Assembly: GCF_010729485.1 (NCBI RefSeq)
Contig: NZ_AP022609.1
Coordinates: 744,001 to 808,000, forward strand
Origin: Mycolicibacter hiberniae
Lineage (GTDB): Bacteria > Actinomycetota > Actinomycetes > Mycobacteriales > Mycobacteriaceae
Direction: 5' to 3'
Length of the DNA: 64,000 bases
The position numbers were made by a program, and so were the translations under genes. Below the pieces are notes generated by a model that had not been told where the DNA came from, searched no databases, and saw only the letters and a list, made by a program, of their open reading frames with translations. Every line of letters starts with the position of its first letter. Position 1 is the first letter of the stretch. Of the stretch, positions 28,501 to 35,018 are shown piece by piece.

Positions 28501-28986
28501 GTCACCGCCGGCCCCGCCGTCGCCGAACATGCCGGCCGCTCCGCCGTTGCCGCCGACCAGGCCCGCCTCGATCTGGTCGAAGCCGTCACCGCCGTCGCCG
28601 AACCAGAGACCGCCTGCTCCGCCGTCGGGGTTCTCCGCCGTCCCGTCCAGGCCGTTGCCGATCACATAGGCGCCCAGCAGCTGGTTGATGCCGTTGTTGA
28701 TCTGTTCACCGAACGGGTTGGTGATCCACGCCTGCATCGATGCGTGCAGGGGTTCGTAGAACAGCTCGTCGAACCAGTCGGCGGAGTCGAATGCGGTGGT
28801 GTCGGCAGCCACCCCGGTGTCCGGGGTGAACCAGTCGATCAACCAGTCGAAGTCCAGGCCGTCGGCGTGTGCCGGCGGGGTGATCGGGGCCAGGCCGAAG
28901 CCCAGGAAAGTTCCCACCGCCGCTCCGGCGCCGACCAGGCGCCGGCGGACTGATCTTGACTTTCGCGGCGTGCCCCGACCACTCAT
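25588..28986 (-). CDS. PGRS-type glycine-rich protein with signal peptide and PecA-like aspartic protease domain
   Basis: An exported 1132-residue protein. In order: a basic, possibly twin-arginine signal peptide (SVRRRLVGAGAAVGTFLGFG, cleavage near PAHA, residue ~41); an acidic, Trp-rich segment (DFDWLIDWF ... ADWFDELFYEP); the junction AYVIGNGLDGTAENPDGGAG, recalling the GRPLIGNG junction of PE_PGRS proteins; about 750 residues of Gly-Gly-Xaa repeats; and a pepsin-like domain (about 853-1132) with both catalytic Asp motifs, QIDTGSTG (~883) and SIDSGG (~1046). PecA proteases known from mycobacteria carry an N-terminal PE domain; none is present here. The ATG follows a leaderless-type -10. 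Confidence 0.85.
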   Translation of the reverse strand: MSGRGTPRKSRSVRRRLVGAGAAVGTFLGFGLAPITPPAHADGLDFDWLIDWFTPDTGVAADTTAFDSADWFDELFYEPLHASMQAWITNPFGEQINNGINQLLGAYVIGNGLDGTAENPDGGAGGLWFGDGGDGFDQIEAGLVGGNGGAAGMFGDGGAGGDGGAGADGGIGGTGGWLMGNGGAGGAGGAGIDDLAGGFGGAGGDAIAWLFGNGGAGGAGGNGAAGVDGAAGFSGGTGGVGGTGGAGGFSAAQYGDGGRGGAGGNGGSGGAGGAGTTGADATLAGGAGGNGGDGMQGGNGGTGGAGGAGGVAAHGVAGLAGTGGNGGNGGNGGTPGDGGAGGHGDASNPNGGRGGDAGAYGAGGLGGDGGAGSVHGAAGANGTTSTAPAGHGGAGGNGFNAVTAGGHGGHGGDGGTGSLHGNGGGAGGNGATGADGTAALNGGNAGHGGNGGTGGAGGNSLGDGSGGAGGAGGAAGDGGRGLDQVYLPPSATLPGSGGNGGTGGAGGVGGSSVSAHGEGTGNGGAGGAGGAGGNGGGNGIAKLDVANNVQYGSGGDGGVGGAGGNGGLGDTGAFGGGEGYHGGNGGAGGSGGAGGSAYVGNPAIGEHGRFGTNGTGGDGGAGGSGGGGGAGGAGNDSAGGTGGNGGNGGTAGDGGSPGSGLYAQPGINRAPVGIGGEGGAGGSAGSGGSGGVGDIGFDGGTGGNGGLGGFGGNGGSAVGSYYAQGSSGGNGGAGGSGGDAGEGGAGGGTGNAGSGGNAGAGGHGGNGGDGGESTLTGTNVHGGAAGDGGDGGAAGAVAAGGAGARGGDGGDGGDGGRGGAVGSNGANGAGGEGGAGSGGAAAGERGGPDGPANVAVPLYLQSGGISPIVYISINGGPPVPVQIDTGSTGLTILNSAVSGNIGDVQLTGSASYAGLGGASYGYQTYSTTVGFCDKGGDCPDELITQPTGVNVVTSGSNALMTQYFNRYGIVGVLGIGPNNGYAGTSTIISALPGSLNQGVLIDEQTGQVIFGPNPLTPEIAVSGSPYVDTMVSINGGPPVAISTSIDSGGMYGSIPQSLVPSLGVGSQVPAGTVISVYSSDGETLLYSYTTSAGNGPWVTSGGAANSGYYPFSVNPVYIDYRPSGYGMTIISR
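26430..28670 (-). repeat. PGRS-type Gly-Gly-Xaa coding repeat
   Basis: About 2.2 kb of degenerate GGC-GGN-NNN triplet repeats encoding runs such as GGAGGNGG and GNGGAGG (residues ~106-852). The low complexity yields long spurious frames on the other strand rich in Pro, Ala or Arg. Such tracts are prone to slippage and recombination, so the exact length may vary between isolates. Confidence 0.9.
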
Positions 28987-28992
28987 CGCCTC

Positions 28993-29021
28993 AACGTACT
29001 AGCTGAGTGATACCTGAGCAA
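28993..29021 (-). promoter_or_regulatory. Leaderless-type promoter of the PGRS-protease gene
   Basis: Minus strand: TACGTT (28993-28998) fits TANNNT and ends 6 nt before the ATG at 28986; TTGCTC (29016-29021) lies 17 nt further up. The intervening GAGGCG could alternatively be a very close ribosome site. Confidence 0.5.
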
Positions 29022-29057
29022 AGGGAAACAACGGTCTGGGTGGAGCAAGGGTGACGA

Positions 29058-29516
29058 TTAAGGAGCGGACGCCGGGGTGAGCTTCACGACGGGGATCGGG
29101 CGGGTTGTCCGGCGCTGGTAGCCGTCGTAACGATTGGCATTGTTGGCGTTGACGATCCGCCACAGCCGGGCATAGTCCGGGTCGTCGGGAAGCACCGGCT
29201 GGGCGGTGGCCCGAAGGCGCTTCGGCCCGATGTTGATCTCCACCTCGGGGTGGGCCTTGAGATTGTGGTACCAGCCGGGGGAGCGGGGAGCGCCGCCCAT
29301 CGACGCGACGATCAGATACGCATCGCCGTCGCGCGCGTAGGTAAGGGTTGTGGTGCGTGGCTTCCCCGTCTTGGCACCGACGGTGTGCAAAAGGAGGTTG
29401 GGCGGCAGGCCCGGCAGTCTATGGCCGATCCAGCCGTGGCTTCGCCGGTAGATCAGGTCGTGCAGGCCGAGGACGCGGACGCCCACCTTTTCGATCCAGG
29501 GAAGATGGTCCATCAC
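29058..29516 (-). CDS. Deazaflavin (F420)-dependent nitroreductase-family protein
   Basis: A 152-residue split-barrel flavoprotein of the DDN family, which in mycobacteria reduces quinones or nitro-compounds with F420H2. Visible family features: HTVGAKTGKPRTTTLTYARDGDAYLIVASMGG for the cofactor cleft, the PGWYHNLKAHPEV motif, and a C-terminal NANNANRYDGYQRRT. GTG 29516 and ATG 29513 are adjacent possible starts. The upstream HIT gene stops 1 nt before, so the two are co-transcribed. Corresponds to Rv1261c. Cofactor choice F420 over FMN is by family. Confidence 0.88.
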   Translation of the reverse strand: MMDHLPWIEKVGVRVLGLHDLIYRRSHGWIGHRLPGLPPNLLLHTVGAKTGKPRTTTLTYARDGDAYLIVASMGGAPRSPGWYHNLKAHPEVEINIGPKRLRATAQPVLPDDPDYARLWRIVNANNANRYDGYQRRTTRPIPVVKLTPASAP

Positions 29517-29517
29517 A

Positions 29518-29964
29518 TCAGTCTGACGGTGCCGACTCGCTGCTCGCCAGTGCGGCTCTCAGTATCGCCCCGGTGCCCTCGCGGTCGCTGTCGCGGCGCA
29601 CCAGCAGGCCTTTGGCGAAGGACAACCGGTCGCCGTTGCGGCGCGGCACCACATGCAGGTGGATGTGAAAGACACTCTGGAAGGCTGCCCGGCCGTCGTT
29701 GATCGCGAGATTGTTTCCGTCGGCGTGCAGGCCGGAGGCCCGCGCGGCCTGGCCGATCCGTTGTCCGACTTTGAGCATGCCGGCCAGGGCGGCGGGCGGG
29801 GTGTCGGTCAGATCCACGAAGTGTTGCTTGGGGACCACCAGGGTGTGGCCGCGGGTGAAGGGCCGGATGTCGAGGAACGCCAGGTACTCATCATCTTCGT
29901 AGACGCGCACCGCGGGCGCGTCCCCGGCGACGACGGCACAGAACACGCAGGACATGGTGGCCAC
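29518..29964 (-). CDS. HIT-family nucleotide hydrolase/transferase
   Basis: A 145-148-residue histidine-triad protein (Hint-like) acting on nucleoside phosphoramidates or dinucleotides. The triad is FHIHLHVVPR; the N-terminal CVFCAVVAGD provides a zinc-type Cys pair, and TRGHTLVVPKQHF is a conserved core strand. ATG 29955 (MSCVFC) is a likely start; GTG 29964 adds three residues. It sits directly upstream of the F420-type reductase, as Rv1262c does. Confidence 0.92.
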   Translation of the reverse strand: MATMSCVFCAVVAGDAPAVRVYEDDEYLAFLDIRPFTRGHTLVVPKQHFVDLTDTPPAALAGMLKVGQRIGQAARASGLHADGNNLAINDGRAAFQSVFHIHLHVVPRRNGDRLSFAKGLLVRRDSDREGTGAILRAALASSESAPSD

Positions 29965-29973
29965 GTTAGCCCG

Positions 29974-31128
29974 TCATCTTTTCAGCGCACCGGCCATCGC
30001 GTCGATCGCCCGGTCCAGGATGGCTCGGGTGGTCGCGAAGTTCAGCCGTGCGAAGCCCGGGCCGCCGCCGAAGGGGATGCCCGGGCTCAGTGCCACCCGC
30101 GCATTCGCCAGCAAGATCGCAGCCGGCTCGGCCGGCAGCCCCAGTTCCCGGAAATCGACCCAGGCCAGGTAGGTGGCCTCCGGGTGGCTGATCCGCACGC
30201 CGGGTATCGCCGCGGGCAGCACCTGGCTGAGGTGATCGCGGTTGGCTCGCAGGTAGGTCAGTAGGGCGTCGAGCCATCCGCCGCCGTGCTGGTAGGCGGC
30301 GATGTTGGCGCGGATGCCGACGGTGGCCGCACCCATCGTGTTCAGCATGTTGATCCGGTCCCAGGCGTCCGCGTCGCGCTGGTTGGACAAGACCACCTGC
30401 GCGCACATCAGGCCGGGCAGGTTCCAGCCTTTGGAGGCCGACATCAGCGTGATGACCGTGTCTGCGGCGGTGGCCGACACCGAGGCGGCGGCCACATGGG
30501 GGCGGTCGTAGACCAGCGGGGCGTGTATCTCGTCGGCGATCACCCGGGCGCCGTGGCGCGCGGCGACTTCGACGATGGCGCTGAGCTCGGCGGCGGTGAA
30601 CGCGGTGCCCAGCGGGTTGTTCGGGTTGCACAGGATCAGCGATCCCGCCCCGGCGGCGAACGCCGCGTCCAGGGCGTCCATGTCCATCACATAACGCCCG
30701 TAAGCCTGCTGGTGCATGGGGATTTCCACGCGCTGGCGTCCGGTGACGGTCAGCAGGTCGAAGAACGGCATGTAGGCCGGGACCGGCAGCACCACCGGGC
30801 TTTGCGGTCGGGTGAGGAACTCGATGACCACTTCCATGCCCTTGAGGACATCGGGCACCACGCGCACCCATTCCGGCCGGGCGTCCCAGCCGTAGCGGTG
30901 CCGGCACCACTGCGTGAGAGCCACCGGCAGGGTGTCGGAGTTCAGCACCGGATAGCCGAACTCTTCGTCGGCGATGCAGGCGCGCAACCCGTCGAGCACC
31001 GCGGGCGCCGTGGGGAAGTCCATCTCGGCGATCCACAGCGGCAGCACATCGGGAGGAAAGTGATTCCACTTGATGGTGTTGCGTGCTCGGAGCCGGTCGG
31101 GGGTCAACGCGTCGAAGACTTCAGCCAC
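29974..31128 (-). CDS. MalY/PatB-type cystathionine beta-lyase (PLP-dependent)
   Basis: A 384-residue fold-type I PLP enzyme of the MalY/PatB group, expected to cleave C-S bonds of cystathionine or related amino acids. Motifs: N-terminal [19 protein letters not shown], the ring-stacking region [25 protein letters not shown] for the cofactor Asp, and [11 protein letters not shown] with the Schiff-base Lys near residue 230. A C-terminal Arg for the carboxylate is in ARLNFATTR. The GTG start lies 32 bp from the divergent cyclase start. M. tuberculosis has an amidase at this position; its MalY homologue (Rv2294) lies elsewhere. Confidence 0.88.
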   Translation of the reverse strand: MAEVFDALTPDRLRARNTIKWNHFPPDVLPLWIAEMDFPTAPAVLDGLRACIADEEFGYPVLNSDTLPVALTQWCRHRYGWDARPEWVRVVPDVLKGMEVVIEFLTRPQSPVVLPVPAYMPFFDLLTVTGRQRVEIPMHQQAYGRYVMDMDALDAAFAAGAGSLILCNPNNPLGTAFTAAELSAIVEVAARHGARVIADEIHAPLVYDRPHVAAASVSATAADTVITLMSASKGWNLPGLMCAQVVLSNQRDADAWDRINMLNTMGAATVGIRANIAAYQHGGGWLDALLTYLRANRDHLSQVLPAAIPGVRISHPEATYLAWVDFRELGLPAEPAAILLANARVALSPGIPFGGGPGFARLNFATTRAILDRAIDAMAGALKR

Positions 31129-31148
31129 CCCGACAGTCTGCCGCGAGA

Positions 31149-31154
31149 TACGTT
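31149..31154 (+). promoter_or_regulatory. Leaderless-type -10 of the adenylyl cyclase gene
   Basis: TACGTT (TANNNT) ends 6 nt before the GTG at 31161, so the transcript should begin at the start codon. The whole divergent gap to the MalY-like gene is 32 bp; there is no room for separate regulatory regions. Confidence 0.5.
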
Positions 31155-31160
31155 TGCCAC

Positions 31161-32273
31161 GTGGTTGATCCTGTGATCGAGGAGTTACTGGAGGGGCTGG
31201 AGGGCGCCGCGCGGGCCGAGCGTGCCGAGCTGATCGAATGGCTGCTGGGACAGGGCATCACCGCCGAAGAGATCCGCGGGAATGTCTCGCCGATGTTGCT
31301 GGCGTCGCGGCGGCTGATCGGTGATGACGGCACGTACGTCTCGGCTCGCCAGATCAGTGAGTCCAGTGGGATCACCCTCGAGCAGTTGCAGCGCTTGCAG
31401 CGGGCGGTCGGACTGCCCTGGATGGATGATCCGGATGCCCCGGGGCAGATGAGTGCCGACGCCAGCATCGCCGTGCACGCGCGCCGTTTCATCGAGGCCG
31501 GTATCGACGCCGAGCAGGCCCTGCAAACGGCTCGCGTACTGGCCGACGGCTTGGCGCACACGGCGGAATTCATGCGATTCACGGTGATGTCGGCCATCGG
31601 CGAACAGGGGGTCACCGAACTGCAGGTCGCGCAGCGGTCCCGCGATCTGGTGGGACGGCTGGCGCCGATGCTGGGCGCGTTCGTCGAAGACATGCTGATG
31701 ATGCAGTTGCGTCATCAGCTCGACATCGACGTGATCACCGCCGGTGAGCGGGTGGCGGGCGCCCCGCTGCCGGGGGCCCGGCAGATCACCGTGGCATTCG
31801 CCGACCTGGTCGGGTTCACCCGGCTCGGGGAGATGGTTCCGCCCGAGGAGCTGGTGGAGCTCGCCGAGCGGCTGGCCGTGCTGGGGCGCGAGATCGCCGT
31901 TCCGCCGGTGCGGTTCATCAAGACCATCGGCGACGCGGTGATGTTCGTCTGTCCCGAGCCGGCGCCGCTGGTCGAGGCGGTGCTGCGGCTGGTCGAGGAA
32001 GCTCAGGCCGACGACACCCTGCCGCGGCTTCGTGCCGGAATCGCCTCCGGAGAGGCGGTGAGCAGGGTCGGGGACTGGTTCGGCAGCCCGGTGAACACCG
32101 CCAGCCGAATCACCGGTGCCGCCCGGCCGGGGACGGTGTTGGTGGCCGAGCCGGTTCGGGTCGCGCTGGCCGACTCCGACGATTTCCGGTGGTCGTTCGC
32201 CGGCGGGCGTCGTCTCAAGGGCATCAAGGGCGAGGTGAATCTGTTTCGGGTGCGCAGCAACACCGAACACTGA
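31161..32273 (+). CDS. Class III adenylyl cyclase, Rv1264-type (pH-responsive)
   Basis: Makes cAMP from ATP. The 370-residue protein has an N-terminal autoinhibitory helical domain (about 1-180, with [20 protein letters not shown]) and a C-terminal catalytic domain. Catalytic residues present: metal Asp in [14 protein letters not shown], purine-specifying Lys and second metal Asp in [12 protein letters not shown], and transition-state Asn/Arg in [13 protein letters not shown]. All residues needed for a homodimeric active cyclase are intact. GTG 31161 is taken because a TANNNT box lies 6 nt before it; M. tuberculosis Rv1264 is 397 residues and is activated by acid. Confidence 0.92.
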   Translation: MVDPVIEELLEGLEGAARAERAELIEWLLGQGITAEEIRGNVSPMLLASRRLIGDDGTYVSARQISESSGITLEQLQRLQRAVGLPWMDDPDAPGQMSADASIAVHARRFIEAGIDAEQALQTARVLADGLAHTAEFMRFTVMSAIGEQGVTELQVAQRSRDLVGRLAPMLGAFVEDMLMMQLRHQLDIDVITAGERVAGAPLPGARQITVAFADLVGFTRLGEMVPPEELVELAERLAVLGREIAVPPVRFIKTIGDAVMFVCPEPAPLVEAVLRLVEEAQADDTLPRLRAGIASGEAVSRVGDWFGSPVNTASRITGAARPGTVLVAEPVRVALADSDDFRWSFAGGRRLKGIKGEVNLFRVRSNTEH

Positions 32274-32293
32274 CCGGCGGCGCCGTCACACCG

Positions 32294-32308
32294 GTGACCA
32301 ACGGCCCC
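32294..32308 (+). promoter_or_regulatory. Candidate DosR (DevR) box
   Basis: GTGACCAACGGCCCC matches the DosR core GGGAC-N4-GGNCCC with one change (G to T in the first half-site); 12 of 20 positions fit the full consensus. It lies 60 bp before the ATG of an Acg-family gene, and the Acg homologues of M. tuberculosis (Rv2032, Rv3127, Rv3131) are DosR targets. Only one box is seen, whereas many targets have two. Confidence 0.5.
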
Positions 32309-32367
32309 TGGCGCGGTCCGGGTCGGGCTGCGAGCCTGGAAGCGGCAGATCCTGTGGGAGGTGGCTG

Positions 32368-33348
32368 ATGCTGAACACGTCGGTGGACTCGGATGTCCTG
32401 ACCGAGGCGGTGCGGCTGGCGTGCCGAGCGCCGTCGCTGCACAACAGTCAACCGTGGCGATGGGTTGCCCAGGCGGGGCGGCTGGATCTGTTCCTGGACT
32501 CCAACCGTGCCGTGCACGGCGACCAGTCGGCACGCGAGGCGTTGATCAGCTGCGGCGCTGTGCTCGACCACTTGCGGGTTGCCATGGCCGCGGCCGGTTG
32601 GACCGCCGATATCGAGCGGTTCCCCGATGCCGCGCAGCCGGAACACCTGGCCTCGATAGGTTTCACCGCTGCCGCCGGCCCGGTCACCGATCTGGACCGC
32701 TATCGCTCCGGCGCGATTCTGGCTCGCCGTACCGATCGGCTGCCGTTTCTGGAGCCGGGCAACTGGGAACCATTCGAGACGGTGCTCCACGGCACGGTGA
32801 GCGACCAGGTGCGGTTGTACGTCCTGGACGCCGAGGCGCGCGCCACGCTTGCCGAGGCGTCTGAGCTCACCGAGGCGCTGCGCCTCTACGACTCGGCGTA
32901 TCACGCCGAACTGGGCTGGTGGACAGCACCGTTCGAGGTTTCGGACGGCATACCGCAGAGTGCGCTGGTATCGGCAGCAGAAAGTGACCGGGTGGACGTC
33001 GGCCGGGCGTTCCCGGTCACCCACAACCGGGAGCGCCGTCTTCAGGTCGGCGAGGACCAGTCCAGGATCGTGCTGCTGTCAACTGCCGGCGACGGACCGG
33101 AAGACGCGCTGGCCTGCGGTGAGGCGCTCTCGCAGCTGCTGCTGGAAGCCACGATGGCCGGGTTGGCGACGTGCCCGGTGACCCACGTGACGGAGGTCCC
33201 AGCTGCGCGGACGATGCTTGCGGGAGTGGTCGGCGCCGAGGGCTTGCCGCAGGTACTGGTTCGCATCGGTGCGGCGCCGGCACTGGAGACGCCCCCGGCG
33301 CCGACGCCGCGACGTCCGCTGGGCGACGTGCTGCACCGGAAGCTTTGA
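32368..33348 (+). CDS. Acg-family (nitroreductase-like) FMN-binding protein
   Basis: A 326-residue member of the mycobacterial Acg family (Rv2032/Rv3131), a twin-domain nitroreductase fold that sequesters FMN and lacks ordinary nitroreductase activity. Diagnostic are the N-terminal RAPSLHNSQPWRW, ILARRTDRLPFLEP, and the C-terminal GLATCPVTHVTEVP followed by PPAPTPRRPLGD. The ATG follows GGGAGGTG. The gene sits behind a DosR-like box, suggesting induction by hypoxia or nitric oxide. The last codons and stop are duplicated in tandem just downstream. Not present at this place in M. tuberculosis as I recall. Confidence 0.85.
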   Translation: MLNTSVDSDVLTEAVRLACRAPSLHNSQPWRWVAQAGRLDLFLDSNRAVHGDQSAREALISCGAVLDHLRVAMAAAGWTADIERFPDAAQPEHLASIGFTAAAGPVTDLDRYRSGAILARRTDRLPFLEPGNWEPFETVLHGTVSDQVRLYVLDAEARATLAEASELTEALRLYDSAYHAELGWWTAPFEVSDGIPQSALVSAAESDRVDVGRAFPVTHNRERRLQVGEDQSRIVLLSTAGDGPEDALACGEALSQLLLEATMAGLATCPVTHVTEVPAARTMLAGVVGAEGLPQVLVRIGAAPALETPPAPTPRRPLGDVLHRKL

Positions 33349-33377
33349 CGGGGCGAACGGAAGCTTTGACGGGCGAA
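33337..33377. repeat. 21-bp tandem duplication across the Acg-gene stop
   Basis: CGGAAGCTTTGACGGGGCGAA (33337-33357, 21 bp) is followed at once by a copy lacking one G (33358-33377). The first copy holds the last codons and TGA of the Acg-family gene, so the sequence Arg-Lys-Leu-stop occurs twice in the same frame. Confidence 0.85.
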
Positions 33378-33644
33378 TGCTCCGGGCATTAGGGCAGGCC
33401 CGGACTGACTTGGGAGCGTCTACACTTTCCGCGCGGCTGGCTTCCACCCACTAGTCCAGCTCTTCGGATTCGGTCATATCCGAGCCTGCTTCGCCGTCGA
33501 ATCTACGCCGTCCGATCGGGGTGGGCAATGGTTGGCTCCCGGCCGGTTCCCTGTCAATTTGTCACTGTATTCACTTGTGTCACTGTGGTTTTGGTTGTGG
33601 AGAACGGCGGACGAATTGTCGGGGGTGCGGGCTAGTATTAGAAC
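33349..33644. other. 296-bp intergenic region before the HNH gene
   Basis: The longest gap in the window and less GC-rich than its surroundings. It holds the second copy of the 21-bp repeat, a small hairpin (AATGC/GCATT near 33375-33389), two direct copies of TGTCACTGT 18 bp apart (33560-33568 and 33578-33586), and a TANNNT -10 TAGTAT (33633-33638) ending 6 nt before the ATG of the HNH gene, again leaderless in layout. No coding signal was found. Confidence 0.6.
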
Positions 33645-35012
33645 ATGCGTTCGAGTAGTCGCGAGGAGGTCGTCGAAGCCTTCGGCGCGCTCTCGGCGCA
33701 GCTCGACCGGGCGCTGGACCTGGACTTCGATGCCCTGACCCCGCGGGAATGCCTGGCACTGTTACAGCGCTGCGAGAAGCTGCGGCGGCGGTTGCCGGCA
33801 CTGGAACATCCTCTGGTCAACCGGCTGGCCGCCACCGACCCCGCCGAGATCGGCGGTAAACCTCGCTGGGTGCTCGCCGACGAACTGCACCTGACTCGGG
33901 GCGAGGCGGGGCGCCGCATCGCCGAGGCCGCCGAACTCGGTGCCCGGCGCAGCCTCACCGGCGAACCGCTGGAACCGGTGCTGCCCGCGGTGTCAGCCGC
34001 TCAACGCGCCGGACAGATCAGCCCCGCCCACATCGCGGTGATCCGCTCCTTCTTCAGCTACCTGCCTCCCGACATCGACCCCGGCACCCTCACCCACGCC
34101 GAACGCCACCTGACCGAGCTGGCCACGCACTACCGGCCCGAGGAGCTGACCAAGCTCGCCCAGCGCCTGGCCGACCACCTACACCCCGACGGCAACCACA
34201 CCGACGAGCAGCGGGCCCGCCGCCGCGGGCTGACCCTCGGTTCCCAAGACCGCGACGGCATGAGCCCCATCACCGGCCACCTGGACCCCCAGGCCCGCGC
34301 CACCCTCGACGCCGTCCTGGCCCGCTGGGCCGCCCCCGGCATGTGCAACCCCACCGACGCCACCCCCTGCACCAGCGGCACCCCCGGCCAAGCCGCCATC
34401 GACACCGACACCCGCAGCGCCGCACAACGCAACCACGACGCCCTGACCGCGATGGGCCGCGCCCTGCTGGCCTCCGGCGACCTCGGCCAACACAACGGCC
34501 TGCCGGCCACCCTCATCGTCTCCACCACCCTGACCGACCTGGAATCCGGCACCGGCAAAGCCCACACCGGCGGCGGCACCTGGCTGCCCATGTCCGACGT
34601 CATCGCCATGGCATCGCACGCCCACCACTACCTGCGGATCTACCACGGCGCTCAAGAACTGGCCCTGTTTCACACCAAACGCCTGGCCACACCGGGACAG
34701 CGCATCGTGTTGCACGCCAAAGAGCGCGGCTGTTCCCACCCGGGCTGCCCCATCCCCGGCTACCTCTGCGAAGTCCACCACGACACCGACTACGCCAGCA
34801 CCGGCCGCACCGACATCGACGGCCTCACCCTGCGCTGCGGCCCCCACCACCAACTCATCACCTCAGGCGGCTGGAAAACCCGCAAACACCCCAACGGCAC
34901 CACCCAAACCCTGCCCCCACCGCATCTCGACCACGGCCAACCCCGCATCAACCGCTACCACCACCCCGAAAAACTGCTACAGGACCACAACAGCGACGAC
35001 GACGTTCCGTAA
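33645..35012 (+). CDS. 13E12-repeat family protein, DUF222 plus HNH domain
   Basis: A 455-residue protein of the actinobacterial DUF222/REP13E12 family, multicopy in mycobacterial genomes. An N-terminal helical DUF222 region (to about residue 330) precedes an HNH-like zinc module with [17 protein letters not shown] and [10 protein letters not shown] near residues 365-410. The central Asn typical of active HNH enzymes appears replaced (DIDGLTL), as in other 13E12 proteins, so nuclease activity is uncertain. Third positions are almost all C in the second half, unlike neighbours. In M. tuberculosis a REP13E12 copy serves as a phage integration site; no phage genes are seen here. Confidence 0.85.
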   Translation: MRSSSREEVVEAFGALSAQLDRALDLDFDALTPRECLALLQRCEKLRRRLPALEHPLVNRLAATDPAEIGGKPRWVLADELHLTRGEAGRRIAEAAELGARRSLTGEPLEPVLPAVSAAQRAGQISPAHIAVIRSFFSYLPPDIDPGTLTHAERHLTELATHYRPEELTKLAQRLADHLHPDGNHTDEQRARRRGLTLGSQDRDGMSPITGHLDPQARATLDAVLARWAAPGMCNPTDATPCTSGTPGQAAIDTDTRSAAQRNHDALTAMGRALLASGDLGQHNGLPATLIVSTTLTDLESGTGKAHTGGGTWLPMSDVIAMASHAHHYLRIYHGAQELALFHTKRLATPGQRIVLHAKERGCSHPGCPIPGYLCEVHHDTDYASTGRTDIDGLTLRCGPHHQLITSGGWKTRKHPNGTTQTLPPPHLDHGQPRINRYHHPEKLLQDHNSDDDVP

Positions 35013-35018
35013 GTCCGC

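Noticed and set aside
26404..28953. Long Ala/Val- or Pro-rich frames on the other strand and frames of the PGRS gene
   Set aside because: Triplet-like GGC/GCC repeats keep all frames open; only the minus-strand frame has a signal peptide and a protease domain.
33560..33586. Two TGTCACTGT copies 18 bp apart before the HNH gene
   Set aside because: Noted within the intergenic feature; with only two short copies in a less GC-rich gap, chance cannot be excluded and no promoter hexamer is associated.
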